A DNA stretch of 18,438 nt from Smittium mucronatum (taxonomy: Eukaryota > Kickxellomycota > Harpellomycetes > Harpellales > Legeriomycetaceae). A program made the position numbers and the translations under genes. Below the pieces are notes generated by a model. It did not search any database and had not been told where the DNA came from. It saw only the letters and a program-made list of their open reading frames with translations. Where the stretch lies: NCBI GenBank assembly GCA_001953115.1, contig LSSL01002910.1, positions 1-18,438 of the forward strand, in the 5' to 3' direction. Shown here piece by piece: positions 9,181-18,410 of the stretch. The stretch's first letter is position 1, and each line of letters opens with the position of its first letter.

Positions 9181-10500
9181 ACTAAAATCAAGAAAGTTGC
9201 GGCTTGATTAAATTTCAAGCAATCTTCTACACACAAAGAGGATTTAAATTTTAAATTTAAATTCTTCCGGTCTATATCTGGTGAATGCTTCTACAACCAT
9301 GGCATTCCTAATATTTTGACTGCATGAACCTCAGGTATCGGATATAAGTTATTGATTTCATGATGGTTTATATTTATTCTTGTAGTTAATTATTGGGCTA
9401 TGCATGTTATAGAAGTTTATGTGAAAGATTTTCTGTGAAATTTTTATAAATAATTGATCTTTTCAATATTTTTTTTGGAAGTTTTATCATTTTCAAATAC
9501 TATTCTTTAATAAAGTTTGAACTTTTACAGAATCATTCATACAATCAGTGCTGTGTGTTTCAATATTTTTATTTTATAATAAAATTATTAGGTATAAAAC
9601 CCTATTAAACTATTTAATTGGCTGATTATTATAGAAAATCGACCTCAAAAGTAGCTTCCGGTCCAATGTTGAGACATGGATTTTAAATATTGTGGGAAAA
9701 GTTGACAATGTCTAACAATATTTTTATCATATCCATACTACAGGCATAGGCAATTTCGCCTTCGATGAGTTTTATTTGGATGTAATCGGTTTTTTGGTTT
9801 GAAATCAAGAATATCTATTTCCGTGGGTATGTCTGAAGTTTGAGGATTAAGGAACGAAGCATGAAAGTGTCTGGATTCAGTGATTCTTGTGGGTTTATGG
9901 TTCTGGATATCATCAGAATACCTTTGGGTATAGTATTCTGGTCGGTTCTGAAGGCGATAAAGTAAGCCGTATACTGGTTATACGGTTTTAAAATTCAGTT
10001 TAATGATCTATAAGATAAGACTATTTTTCAGGTAAAGTCATTTTGATGGGAAGTTCCAGAACTCAAAGTTAACCCTTTTTTTACTGGACTATCAGTTCTT
10101 TTACATTCCATTCCAAAATAATCACCTAACTCCTTAATTCTGAACAATATTTGGCGACTGATCTTACTATTTGAATGTAGTTTATCAGCTGATTGTTACA
10201 TTTCAACTGGATGCTTTAATAATCTAAATACTTTTTGAAAGCATTTGGTAAATTTAGAGCACACCTTGATAGTATAGATTCAGAATCGATTTTCCTTGGA
10301 ACTAAAGTGCAGTCGAGTCTTTAAGGTGTGATATAATAAAGTATATTCTCAGATGGTTGGTATTTAATGTATTTGGGCTCGCCCAAAATTTTCCTTTTAT
10401 GGCAGCCATAAAGTTTTGGAACTTGGTGGGTAGTCACGAGAATTTATAAATTTTGAAAATTTTAAATCCTTTTCATTTTATTAAGTTAATTTCTGCGGCT
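9181..10500 (-). pseudogene. Gypsy gag (relic)
   Basis: The minus strand holds a broken capsid-type gag, the structural protein of the particle. The clearest part is near 9740-9860: LRSLILKLQTYPRK, then DYIQIKLIEGEIAYACSMDMIKILLD. This fits the retrotransposon gag pattern 'KLR.FLLQL..Y.R......D..K...A...L.G.A..W..P.L.D'. Further on, NAMVVEAFTRYRPEEFK near 9255-9305 resembles the 'AM.LA..ID.R..E' end of such gags. No CCHC zinc knuckle was recognised. The part nearer the LTR (about 9980-10500) has Lys/Ser-rich frames without clear family motifs. The local G+C is somewhat higher here than in flanking DNA. I first took this block for a second RT and rejected that (see rejected items). Confidence 0.55.
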
Positions 10501-10607
10501 TTAGGTGTATTTGTAATAGTATAATAAATCTGAATCTATTATTTGCGAAAAAATATCAATATTGACTATTGGAGACTATTGCTATAAAAAATGAAATAAA
10601 ATAAGAG

Positions 10608-10912
10608 GTTTAACACTTAAGGGCAGGTGAAATGTGTAAAAATTTGAAAAAAATTCTGGTATTTTATTTAGACAACAAATTTAAAATACTAAAGGCTGAA
10701 GTTAGGAATATTAAATATAGATTAAAGCATTTCCTTTTCAATAAAAGAAAAAAAAATTGGTTTATACAATCCTAATTCTTAAAAATAGTATATAAAGTGT
10801 GTGGATTTTAAATCATTCATAATAATATTACAATGGAAAAAATTTTATGTTTTATGATTCACATTTTTCAACTTAGAAGACAATATAAATATAAGAATGA
10901 TTTACAACACCA
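10608..10912 (-). repeat. 5' LTR of the gypsy element
   Basis: This is the partner of the LTR at 2062-2358, same orientation, diverged by many substitutions and small gaps. Plus-strand landmarks in order are ACTTAAGGG near 10614, GGCTGAAGTTAG near 10694, TTTTCAATAAA near 10735, ACAATCCTAATTCTTAA near 10766, TGTGTGGATTTTA near 10797, and CAATATAAATATAAGAATGATTTACAACACCA ending at 10912 (shown in pieces by position). On the minus strand it opens TGGTGT where the other copy opens TGATGT. The primer binding site that should lie at about 10560-10607 was not recognised. Confidence 0.72.
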
Positions 10913-11340
10913 TCGAAATAGCTGCACTAAAGTGAATACAGAGCTTCAAAAAATTAAATGAAACAATTGGTTATTAGAAAAATTTTAACCTTTGGCATAA
11001 TATCTTAATGTAACTCTTAAAAAAACAAGTTATAGACTTCATTATAAATTTTTCAACAGAAAAACTGCGCGAAAGAATTGAAATTTCTGTTTTTTGGATG
11101 CATTAAATAAAAAATTACTCGAATAATATTGAAAAAATGGATACAGTTAAAAAATTTAAATATATTAACAAAATGACAATATCTTTAAAATACAAATAAT
11201 TATTATTAAATATAAAATTTAACAAAAAACAATAAATGAATGGAAACGAATAAAAAAGCAAAATTATCCATTACTTCAAAACAATCAATTTATTACGTAT
11301 TATAGACGATAAGTTTCATAGCCAACCTTAGATAATAGAG
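10913..11340 (+). pseudogene. Possible 3' continuation of the LINE-type relic
   Basis: The flank beyond the 5' LTR contains Lys/Asn/Ile-rich plus-strand frames, for example FNLWHNIL, then KKQVIDFIINFSTEKLRERI near 11015-11075, and KKFKYINKMTISLKYK near 11145-11200. This composition suits the C-terminal part of a retrotransposon polyprotein and would be the downstream half of the relic at 960-2050 if the gypsy element inserted within it. There is no decisive motif, and no matching target-site duplication was found between the two flanks. Confidence 0.25.
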
Positions 11341-11344
11341 TATT

Positions 11345-11520
11345 TAATATTATCGAAAAGGTTGAATGTTTTTTTCTTCAAAATCTGGATAAATTGGATA
11401 AAATCTGGAAATTTCTGCGGTTTCTGGAAAAAGGCATAGAATCTAATTTTCACCAGTCATTTTTGACCCTGAATTCTTAGAATTTTCCTCAAAAAAAATC
11501 TTAAATTGTGATTGGTGAAA
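11345..11520 (+). repeat. Left terminal inverted repeat of MULE-A
   Basis: The plus strand matches the reverse complement of 15120-15290. Paired blocks in order are: ATCGAAAAGGTTG with TTCGATAAGGTTG, GATAAAATCTGGAA with GATAAAAACTGGAA, CTGCGG with CCGCAG, ATTTTCACCAGTCATTTTTG with ATTTTCAACAGTAATTTTG, followed by GACC in both, and a CAAAAAAAATCTT with GCAAAAAAATTTT. Order and spacing are conserved over about 170 bases, which is unlikely by chance even in AT-rich DNA. Confidence 0.75.
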
Positions 11521-11783
11521 TTTGTTTATTTTGGTTTATTTGTAGATTTTATACGCAAAAACAGAACTATAGATCTTTTAAATGTATTAGATATTAGAAA
11601 AACACAAAAATATAATTAGCTTTTATTTTTTTATGACATAGTATAGAAATTGGGATATTGAGATAGCTTTTAAAAATAAATAAATAAAAACTGAAATATT
11701 ATTTATATTATAATAAGGGAAATTTAATATTTATTCTTTTTAGAAAGCCAAGTTTTATTATTATTGTTTTATATTATTGAAAT

Positions 11784-13397
11784 ATGATTAATTGGACTGA
11801 GGAACATTTTATTTTTGAGAATAAAGACGAGCTTAATAAAATATGGAACATAACGAAGACCAATATTTTAAAGAAATACACTGTTATATATTATTAATGT
11901 AAAAAAAAAAATCTGGCTTTACTGCGTTCATGAAAATGGGGAAATATCATTTCGAAGACGAAACAAGAAAATTTATTACAAACTACCATAATATTGAATG
12001 ATTGGAAGTCGGAAGGTCTGCTTGTCTTACAAATGAAATATCAAAGATTTGTTATGGATAAAAAAATCTTGAGAAATAAAAAAAATCCTCCCAGAGTAAG
12101 GATTTCATGCTGAATAGAATAAAATATATTCATCGATATCATATTTAAATAAAAAAAGCAAAAAAGGGAGCTCGATAACTCTATTTGAATTGAAAAAGCT
12201 ATGTTATGAGATTAAAATCAGCTCTAAATTGGGGATTGGGCTAATATTGGATGGATACATAAATTACAACGAAATAAATGTACTTTTGAGCTCTTAAAAA
12301 CTTTTAAATAGAATTGTTGGAGAGCGAAATGTATATTTTGATGCAATATATAGGTTAAATGATATGTTATACCCAGTTTTTGTTATATGGATAAGCGATA
12401 ATAACAGAAAATTCTTTTATGTCGCCCTAGGTTTAATACAGAATAAAAAAGAGGAGTCTTTTTTATGAATAATTGAAAAAATTAAGCAAATTTTATAAAA
12501 ATATGAGGAAAAACTTCAAATAAATACTTTGATAGCCGATTCTGCACCCAATGTTACCAGCCTTATAAAAAATCTCTAAAAAGATATAATAAGAATTAAC
12601 TTCTGGGCACACACTATTAGGAACATGAATAAAAACATTTAAAAATTTTCGCATCCATTCGCAGAAAAAATTAAATCGGATTTATTTAAGATTCAGAGAG
12701 CGCATAACAGAGAATATTTTGAGCTATATTGGAAATTATTTATTAGTAAGTACCAAGAATTCGGCGAAACTAAGGGGCTTATGGAAATGCTGTAATAAAA
12801 TTAAGTTATATCAAACTATAATTGGTATGAAGATGCTAGTCTTTATTCACCGAGTACAAAAAATTCTTTGGTGAGGTTTAATCTTACATTAAAGACAAAA
12901 CATTTTAACTGGAAATTTTTAATAATATCTCAAATAATCCCAACTTTATCAAATACAGTTATTGATAGTGAGAGCAGAAAGAATTCCCAGAAAAACAAAT
13001 ATCTTATAATTCAGCCGAGTTATTGAAAATGGAAGAATATCACACTCAAATTCACCAATTTAAAGACATAATTGAAACAGTTATTATGTCAAATGAACAA
13101 TATTTGGACCCAGAGACGATACCAAGAACAATTAGCAAAAACTATATTTGCCTCACTTTGTTCTGCAAGGAAATATCAAAACTTTCAATAATTACCGCAA
13201 AGGAAAAAATTAATTCGTTTTTGGATATAATCTGTTCATGTGTAGATTTTTTTAAAAGATACAAATGTGGACATATTTACTCAAATTTAAAAAATAATGG
13301 TAAGATTCATATAATTGATGATGAGATGATTAGCTAAAAAATAAAAAGAGGACGCAGCAATAAAATCAAGAAAAAAGTCAGCCTAACTGAAGACTAA
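11784..13397 (+). pseudogene. MULE-A transposase (relic)
   Basis: This is a plus-strand Mutator-like transposase relic. An ATG at 11784 opens about 37 codons. A frameshift near the A-run at 11900 then leads to a Cys/His-containing piece (WLYCVHENGEISFRRRNKK), which may be an eroded zinc-binding domain. From about 12313 to 12960 one frame holds the catalytic core without a frameshift. It shows FDAIYRLND with the first Asp at 12340, then SDNNRKFFYVALGLIQNKKE, then LIADSAPNV with the second Asp at 12538, then INFWAHTIRNMNKN and NWYEDASLYSPSTKNSLVRF. Where the family has 'NGLE' the sequence has NSLV, so the third catalytic residue (codon 12871-12873) is Val. In-frame stops lie at 12466, 12496, 12577, 12640, 12793, 12796 and 12802. 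After a frameshift near 12965 the frame runs to TAA at 13395. The only intact piece is about 13011-13334, and the tail KRGRSNKIKKK past a stop at 13335 resembles an AT-hook-like basic end. Confidence 0.82.
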
Positions 13398-13774
13398 TAA
13401 AATAAATTTATATAATAATTTATGTTAATCTCTATATTTCTTTATTTGTATTTGCTAAATTATATTTAAAACAAATAAATTTTAAATTATTATTTACTAA
13501 ATATAATAAAAATTAAAAAAGACAAAGTAAAACAAAAAATAATTTATATTTAGGATGATTTAACAAAAAATTTATATTATTGCAATATAATAAATACAAA
13601 AATATAATTAAATATATATGGGAATTATCTATGTAAAAAATATAGATTTTCAAATAGATGTTAATTCGAAGATTAAAAAAAAAATTTTAAAAAAAATTAA
13701 TTTAATCAAATAATAAAAAATAATGTTAAATTGATTTTAAAATTATAATTGAGTAAGAAAAAATAATTTTTAAA
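13398..13774. other. AT-rich interior of MULE-A without recognisable gene
   Basis: The stretch after the transposase stop is dominated by A and T runs. It may contain the 3' untranslated part of the transposase, but no feature can be pinned down. Confidence 0.4.
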
Positions 13775-13991
13775 ATCCAGATCCAGATCCATATCGAAGT
13801 CCGATTCCAAGTCTAACTCAAGGCCCAAGTCCAAGTCCAACCCAAGGATCAAGTCGAATTCAAGGTTCAAGTCAAATTCAAAGTCCAACTCGAATTCGAA
13901 TTATAAGTCCAAGGCCAAAGCCAATTCGACAACGAATTAATAGTTCAGGTCCAAGTCTGAGACGAAGTCGAAGTCGAAGTTCAAGTGGAAT
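13775..13991 (+). repeat. Hexanucleotide satellite tract (AAGTCC/AAGTCG family)
   Basis: About 36 units of a six-base repeat can be followed. The commonest forms are AAGTCC, AAGTCG, AATTCG and CAGATC-like variants, almost all keeping the phase. The left part is richer in CC and the right end is a run of AAGTCG units. The open frame on the opposite strand (13706-13888), which would give alternating acidic and Leu/Phe residues, is a by-product of the period of six and is not a gene. The tract is distinctly richer in G+C and in CpG than its surroundings. Confidence 0.85.
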
Positions 13992-15119
13992 TTAAATCAC
14001 AAGAAATCATACGAATAATAGTAAAAGTTCCTGAATAAGTACAAACATGATACATGTAAAAATAATTTCAAGAGTACAAAAACATGTACATTTGGATTTA
14101 AATCTTGAAAATCGGATTATTTCAATTATAATTTAAAGTATAAATTTCGTATTTAGTCTTTGTAGCTAAAAATTAAATTTATCTGATTTTATTTTTTATT
14201 TTATTATTGATATTTAGTAATCCACCAGCTCTATCCGAAGCATTATAAATATAGAAAAAAAAATATTTAGTTACAAATTATTAATTAATTCGCTTTAAAT
14301 AGGTACTATTAACAAAACTCAAGATTTTTTTTCTGACCAGGGTCAATAAGCTTTAATTATTACATCAGTATTTTTTAAATATGGTTATTAAAAGTTTTAT
14401 TTTAGATAATTAAAAGTCAAGAAATCACATTTTTGTAATCTAAGATTAAATGTTAAGTAATAATTTATACTTAAACTAATAATTACATTGTTTCTTTATT
14501 AATTTTTGAGCGAATCTCTTGAATTGGCCTTATATTTTGTTTTTCAATAAGACGCACGTAACACCTGTTAAAATCAATATACCTATACAAGTTATCAATA
14601 AATTATAAATTATTCATAAGAAATTAATTACCTTTTAATCTTTTTTAGTATAATGAAATAACTAATTTACCTCGTACAGTAATTAATATCTTGTTAGATT
14701 ATTGATTATAAATTTTATTTTATAAATATGATTGATAATGTATTATAACTGTTCTGTTTTTAATTTGATGGGGGTATTCTTTTATCTTATTAATAATGAT
14801 TGAAATATAGATTATTGAAAATAATTATAAGATTTCATAAATTTTTTAGAATAAATTTAATATACCTGAACATTTTTCTAAAAAAATCAGAGTTTATATA
14901 TCAGCAAAAAAAAATATTATCATGAAATTAATAAAAATTTATTTTAACCCTTCTGGTAATGATCAAATAATCGAAATTTCTCATAAGATATCTAAAATAT
15001 CTACAAGTATTTTTCTAAACATAGCATTATATTTTAGCTGATTGGCTACAATGTGATTTGACTTTTGTATTTATCATTTATAACTTTGAAAAATAATAAA
15101 GAAATTTTTAATTACTAAC
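13992..15119. other. Right interior of MULE-A, no gene seen
   Basis: About 1.1 kb of very AT-rich sequence between the satellite and the right inverted repeat. No sustained frame, motif or internal repeat pair was found. A short palindromic element, ACATGTACAT-like, occurs twice at about 14047-14057 and 14082-14092. It could hold a second eroded gene, but there is no evidence. Confidence 0.4.
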
Positions 15120-15290
15120 CAATAAAAAAAATCAAAATTTTTTTGCGAAATTTCATTGAAATTTGTGGTCAAAATTACTGTTGAAAATTCAATTGTGTAT
15201 ATTATTTCTCAAATCTGCGGAATATTCCAGTTTTTATCTCTTTTTTTCTAGATTTGTATATCTATTAAAGCCAACCTTATCGAAAATTCG
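15120..15290 (-). repeat. Right terminal inverted repeat of MULE-A
   Basis: The reverse complement matches 11345-11520 (blocks listed under the left copy). On the plus strand the landmarks are CCAACCTTATCGA at 15271-15283, TGCGGAATATTCCAG near 15216-15230, GGTCAAAATTACTGTTGAAA near 15167-15186, and TTTTTTTGCG near 15140-15149. Confidence 0.75.
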
Positions 15291-15690
15291 AAATTTTTGG
15301 AATTGAAAAAAAAAAAATTCCGCATTCGATTTTTTTTTTTTAGCTATTCGATTTCAATCAATAATATTTTTCTCGCAGAAAATATGTAAAATCATATTTT
15401 ATTTTTTCAGGTTAAAAGACATGTAGAATTCAAAAATAGAATTAAAAAATATATAATTTTTCCTTAATTTAACGAGACAATTTTTATTCAAAAATATTTT
15501 TTGGTCCTTAGATTTTCAAAAATCTGATAGAAATAAATAAAAAAATAAGATTAGAAACCAAGAAAATATCAGAAAAAATATATATTTAATAAGCTGAATG
15601 GGAGAGATATTGTTAAAAAAATAGCAAAAAACTTACGAAAAGTAAAAGTACTTTAAGTTATATTGTATATAATCGAATAAAATAAGAAAA

Positions 15691-16407
15691 ATGGATGATA
15701 ATTCTTCAGAATATAGTAAAAAAAATTTATTTTACTAAAGGGTAGAAATTTTAGTTAAAATTGAAAATATATTAAATGGAATTATGGAATAACAATCGAA
15801 AATGATTCCGCTGCCACAACAACCAACATTATGGAAAAGGCTTGATTTACATTTCAAGATCTCAAAAAATAAAAGCTAATCTGAAATTATTGAAATTTCC
15901 TTTTCATCTAGCAGTGGATGTTTACAAAAATTCTAGAGTAAACAAGGATCTCATTATATAAATTTCACGTCTGAGGCTTCAAGTGGTCATAAAAAATCCC
16001 AACAGAATTTCAAGAAGAATAGAATAAAAGGATAAGGGCTAAGGGCTAAAACCTGTGTCAGGTAAATATATTTTATCAAAAACCTACCATTTTTATCCAT
16101 ATTTTTAAAAATATATTTAAAATTAACTAGAAAATCTTTATTAGAAGCTCATTCCATGATTTCCTAAGACTTCATGGAAGAAAAAATTTTCTCTGTGTTT
16201 AAGCCAATTAAGTATAAAATGTCCCTTTTTCTGGTCTCTAACCCAAATAGAGACTTTAAACTAAAACCTAGTCATTTATGCCTTTGAAAACCAATGATCT
16301 TTAAAGAGGTGCAAAAAGAGTGACCCTAAAGCTATATGGAGGTCTTTCAAAAAACGCTATATGACTCGATATATATTTATTGTAATTTTGAGAAAATTTT
16401 AAAGTAA
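15691..16407 (+). pseudogene. Unidentified coding relic, one frame with many stops
   Basis: A single frame of 239 codons runs from ATG at 15691 to TAA at 16405 with no frameshift. It is interrupted by ten internal stops: TAA at 15736, 15790, 15877, 16033, 16063, 16165 and 16327, TAG at 15934, and TGA at 16285 and 16321. Codon content is protein-like: KMIPLPQQPTLWKRLDLHF, then a Ser-rich run (EISFSSSSG) and a Lys/Gln/Ser-rich linker (FTSEASSGHKKSQQNFKKN), then KIFSVFKPIKYKMSLFLVSN. The first seven stops are all TAA or TAG, which a single C-to-T change can make from Gln codons. A GTAAAT at 16062 and CTAG ending at 16130 would remove 69 bases, including one stop, without changing frame, so a small intron is possible. 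I do not recognise the protein. An N-terminal or ORF1-like part of a retroelement and a dead host gene are both possible. Confidence 0.5.
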
Positions 16408-17170
16408 TTCTTAAAATTTATATTGAATAAATCGATATATATTTTAAGATACTGCTTTTTATGAATAACATATCGCTTAATTCTAGAGATTTGCCTGGTA
16501 TGGTTGATTTGATAGATTTTTTGTTGATTTTCCCGAATAAAACCTATTTTATACAGCTTATGGGTCAGGGGCTGATTTCTACATTCAATTAAAAATATCA
16601 TACAGAACCTTCCAAAATCTTAATTTGGAGGAAGTTCTGAAAAATTTACAGTTTATAATTGCGGAAAGAATTAAATGTGCAGGATTCTATAGAAATAATG
16701 TCTTAATCTTGGGAATCAGTTCCAATTAAAATCTTGAAAGGGTTCTGCAAGAATATTATGCCATTTATGACACTAAAAGCTTCAAAAGAATTAGAATATG
16801 TTATATATTATAAAAATAGACTATATAAACATTTCTGTCAGTCTAGGGTGCCATGGTTTAACTGTTAAAAAAATTTAAAAACACCTTGATCTGAATTACA
16901 ATTTAAAGCTGAAAATTATAGAAAAGTAAAAGAATGGATGTTATGAAGATCAAATTCTTTCAAGAGAAGAAAATAGAGTGTCAATAATATTTATAGTACA
17001 TATAATTTTGGAATATAGAAAGTTTTGGGTTTTATATATAGATGGAGTAGAGTTTTAGAAAAGTTTGATTATATTAATCTAAGATATGTGGGATTATATT
17101 AATATTTTAGAAGAGCTATTCAAAAATACCAAGAAGCTTTTAAGAAATCATTGAAAAAAAACAGAGACAA
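16408..17170 (+). pseudogene. Further unidentified coding relic downstream
   Basis: Protein-like plus-strand pieces continue after the previous relic but in changing frames. LPGMVDLIDFLLIFPNKTYF is followed by IQLMGQGLISTF at about 16493-16584. Then LNLEEVLKNLQFIIAERIK and CAGFYRNNVLILGISSN lie at about 16620-16728, with NLERVLQEYYAIYDTKSFKR following. FWVLYIDGVEF lies near 17025-17058, and MWDYINILEELFKNTKKLL near 17085-17145. The pieces are probably the continuation of the protein that starts at 15691. The hydrophobic and Lys-rich mix would suit a transposable-element protein, but no family motif is clear. The short opposite-strand frame at 16377-16601 is a shadow. Confidence 0.38.
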
Positions 17171-18410
17171 TATTGTATTTTTTGAAGTATAAAAATCAGG
17201 TGTTTATTTCTTTTTATTTTTTATTCTAATAATACTAAAATAAGAAAAATAGACTTATTATAATAAAAATGGTTGATTAAATTGAGTTATTTGTTTGAGT
17301 TAATCTAGTTTAAAGGTTTTTATACTCTGTTTAATTTTATAGTATAATTGTACAGATATATTTATTAACATTAATTATGACCTAAACCAACATCTTATAA
17401 ATAATTATTTGTTATTTAAAAAAATTGACGTTCCTTTTTCAATATATTGTGTTCACAAATATTTCCTTGGTATGTACAAAATTTTACTTATTTATTTGAC
17501 TCCAAAGGTTGAAAATTTGATGATATATTTTCTTAAAGTAGATTTAGTTTCGATTAAGCGTATTTTTGAAAGGGTTTCAAAATCTATACAATAGAGCAAA
17601 AAAATATTCCCAAAATTTTAAAAAAGCGAAAATAAAGCTTTTAAACCGTTTTATATATTTCATTTGGGTCAATTAAAAACAGTATAGGCCACCAAAACAA
17701 TTTAGTCCTTTAATGGTGTTTAGGCTCAACATTGGATATAATTTCAAATAAAACAAAATAGTTCCATTATTTCAAATGTTTTAATTAGTGTTAAAATAGT
17801 TGGTTATAATTTTAAAAATCTACTAATAATATTATAATGAGTTTTTTTTGTACTAAAAGTTTTTTTATTGAATGGTTTGGATTTATTTGAAAATAATACT
17901 GTTTTTCAAATAAGCGCAAATTTTTCATTAAAACGCGTTTTATTCAAAATGAGCTTTTTTAATCGAATTATCAAAATTATTAACTTAATAATGGACTTAT
18001 AATGATTTTTCATTCTTGAATCAAACTGGGTCAAACTTTTCAAATCAGAATTTAAAATCCTCTGATTGAAAATTGGATTTTTTTATTTTACGTTGGTAGA
18101 AAAAAAATATAAGCATATTTGATTTTGATTTTTCAATCCAGAGTCTAAATGTTTATTTTCCGTAAGCTTGATTATGAAAAGCCCAACTAAAACATAAACT
18201 TTTATTTTATAGTACAATTAAACTCAAATTTTTTCCATAAAAATAATAATGAGGCCAAGATTTCTTTTAAAATTTAGAACGATTAAATAATGTTTTTATA
18301 GAAAAATATTATTATTTTTACTTTTTTTTTATTAGAATTATCATCTCTTATCCGGCAATTTATGAAGCTACTTATATATTATGAAAATTATGAAAATAAT
18401 TGTATCAGAT
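17171..18410. other. AT-rich right flank without recognisable gene
   Basis: No sustained protein-like frame, paired repeats or RNA gene was found. The 61-codon frame at 17409-17594 is Ile/Leu/Phe-rich and matches nothing I know, so it is treated as chance in AT-rich DNA. Confidence 0.4.

Larger units (their letters stand above)
2062..10912 (-). mobile_element. Decayed Ty3/gypsy chromovirus LTR retrotransposon
   Basis: A degenerate LTR retrotransposon lies on the minus strand, transcribed right to left. In element order it has: a 5' LTR (about 10608-10912), gag, a poorly resolved protease stretch, reverse transcriptase, the RT-RNase H connection and RNase H, integrase with its zinc finger, a C-terminal chromodomain, a natural stop at 2745-2747, a polypurine tract at 2359-2370 and a 3' LTR (about 2062-2358). 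The domain order RT-RH-IN-chromodomain is that of the chromovirus branch of Metaviridae (Ty3/gypsy). Total length is 8.85 kb. About 3.4 kb of this is the nested MULE-B, leaving about 5.45 kb, a normal size for the group. Every domain is interrupted by stops or frameshifts, and catalytic residues are lost in both RT and integrase, so the copy is dead. Exact outer LTR ends and target-site duplications could not be fixed. Confidence 0.88.
11345..15290 (+). mobile_element. MULE-A: Mutator-like DNA transposon, near full length but dead
   Basis: A DNA transposon of about 3.9 kb is bounded by diverged inverted repeats of about 170 bases (11345-11520 and 15120-15290). It contains a plus-strand Mutator-like transposase relic (about 11784-13397), a hexanucleotide satellite (13775-13991) and about 1.1 kb of featureless AT-rich DNA. 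Outer ends are uncertain within about 20 bases and no target-site duplication was recognised. It lies directly downstream of the gypsy element but is not inside it. Its transposase belongs to the same broad clan as MULE-B but has clearly different sequence. Confidence 0.72.

Noticed and set aside
9026..9211. Plus-strand 61-codon open frame.
   Set aside because: It lies antisense to the gypsy gag/protease stretch and has no recognisable motif.
9480..10200. A second gypsy reverse transcriptase on the minus strand (AFRT, YSDDI and IFLISNQKT were read as RT boxes).
   Set aside because: The resemblance needed frame switches and an internal deletion. A far better RT lies at 8220-8945 in the correct position, and the same residues fit a retrotransposon gag (LRSLILKLQTY, LIEGEIAYA) where gag is expected.
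13706..13888. Minus-strand acidic Leu-rich small protein.
   Set aside because: It is produced by the hexanucleotide repeat, whose period of six keeps a frame open.
12313..16407. Reassigned genetic code with TAA/TAG as Gln.
   Set aside because: TGA also interrupts the same frames (12466, 16285, 16321), frameshifts occur elsewhere in the MULE-A gene, catalytic residues are lost and the gypsy pol is equally broken. Decay explains all of this more simply.
17409..17594. Plus-strand 61-codon open frame.
   Set aside because: It is Ile/Leu/Phe-rich, has no motif or context, and its length is expected by chance here.
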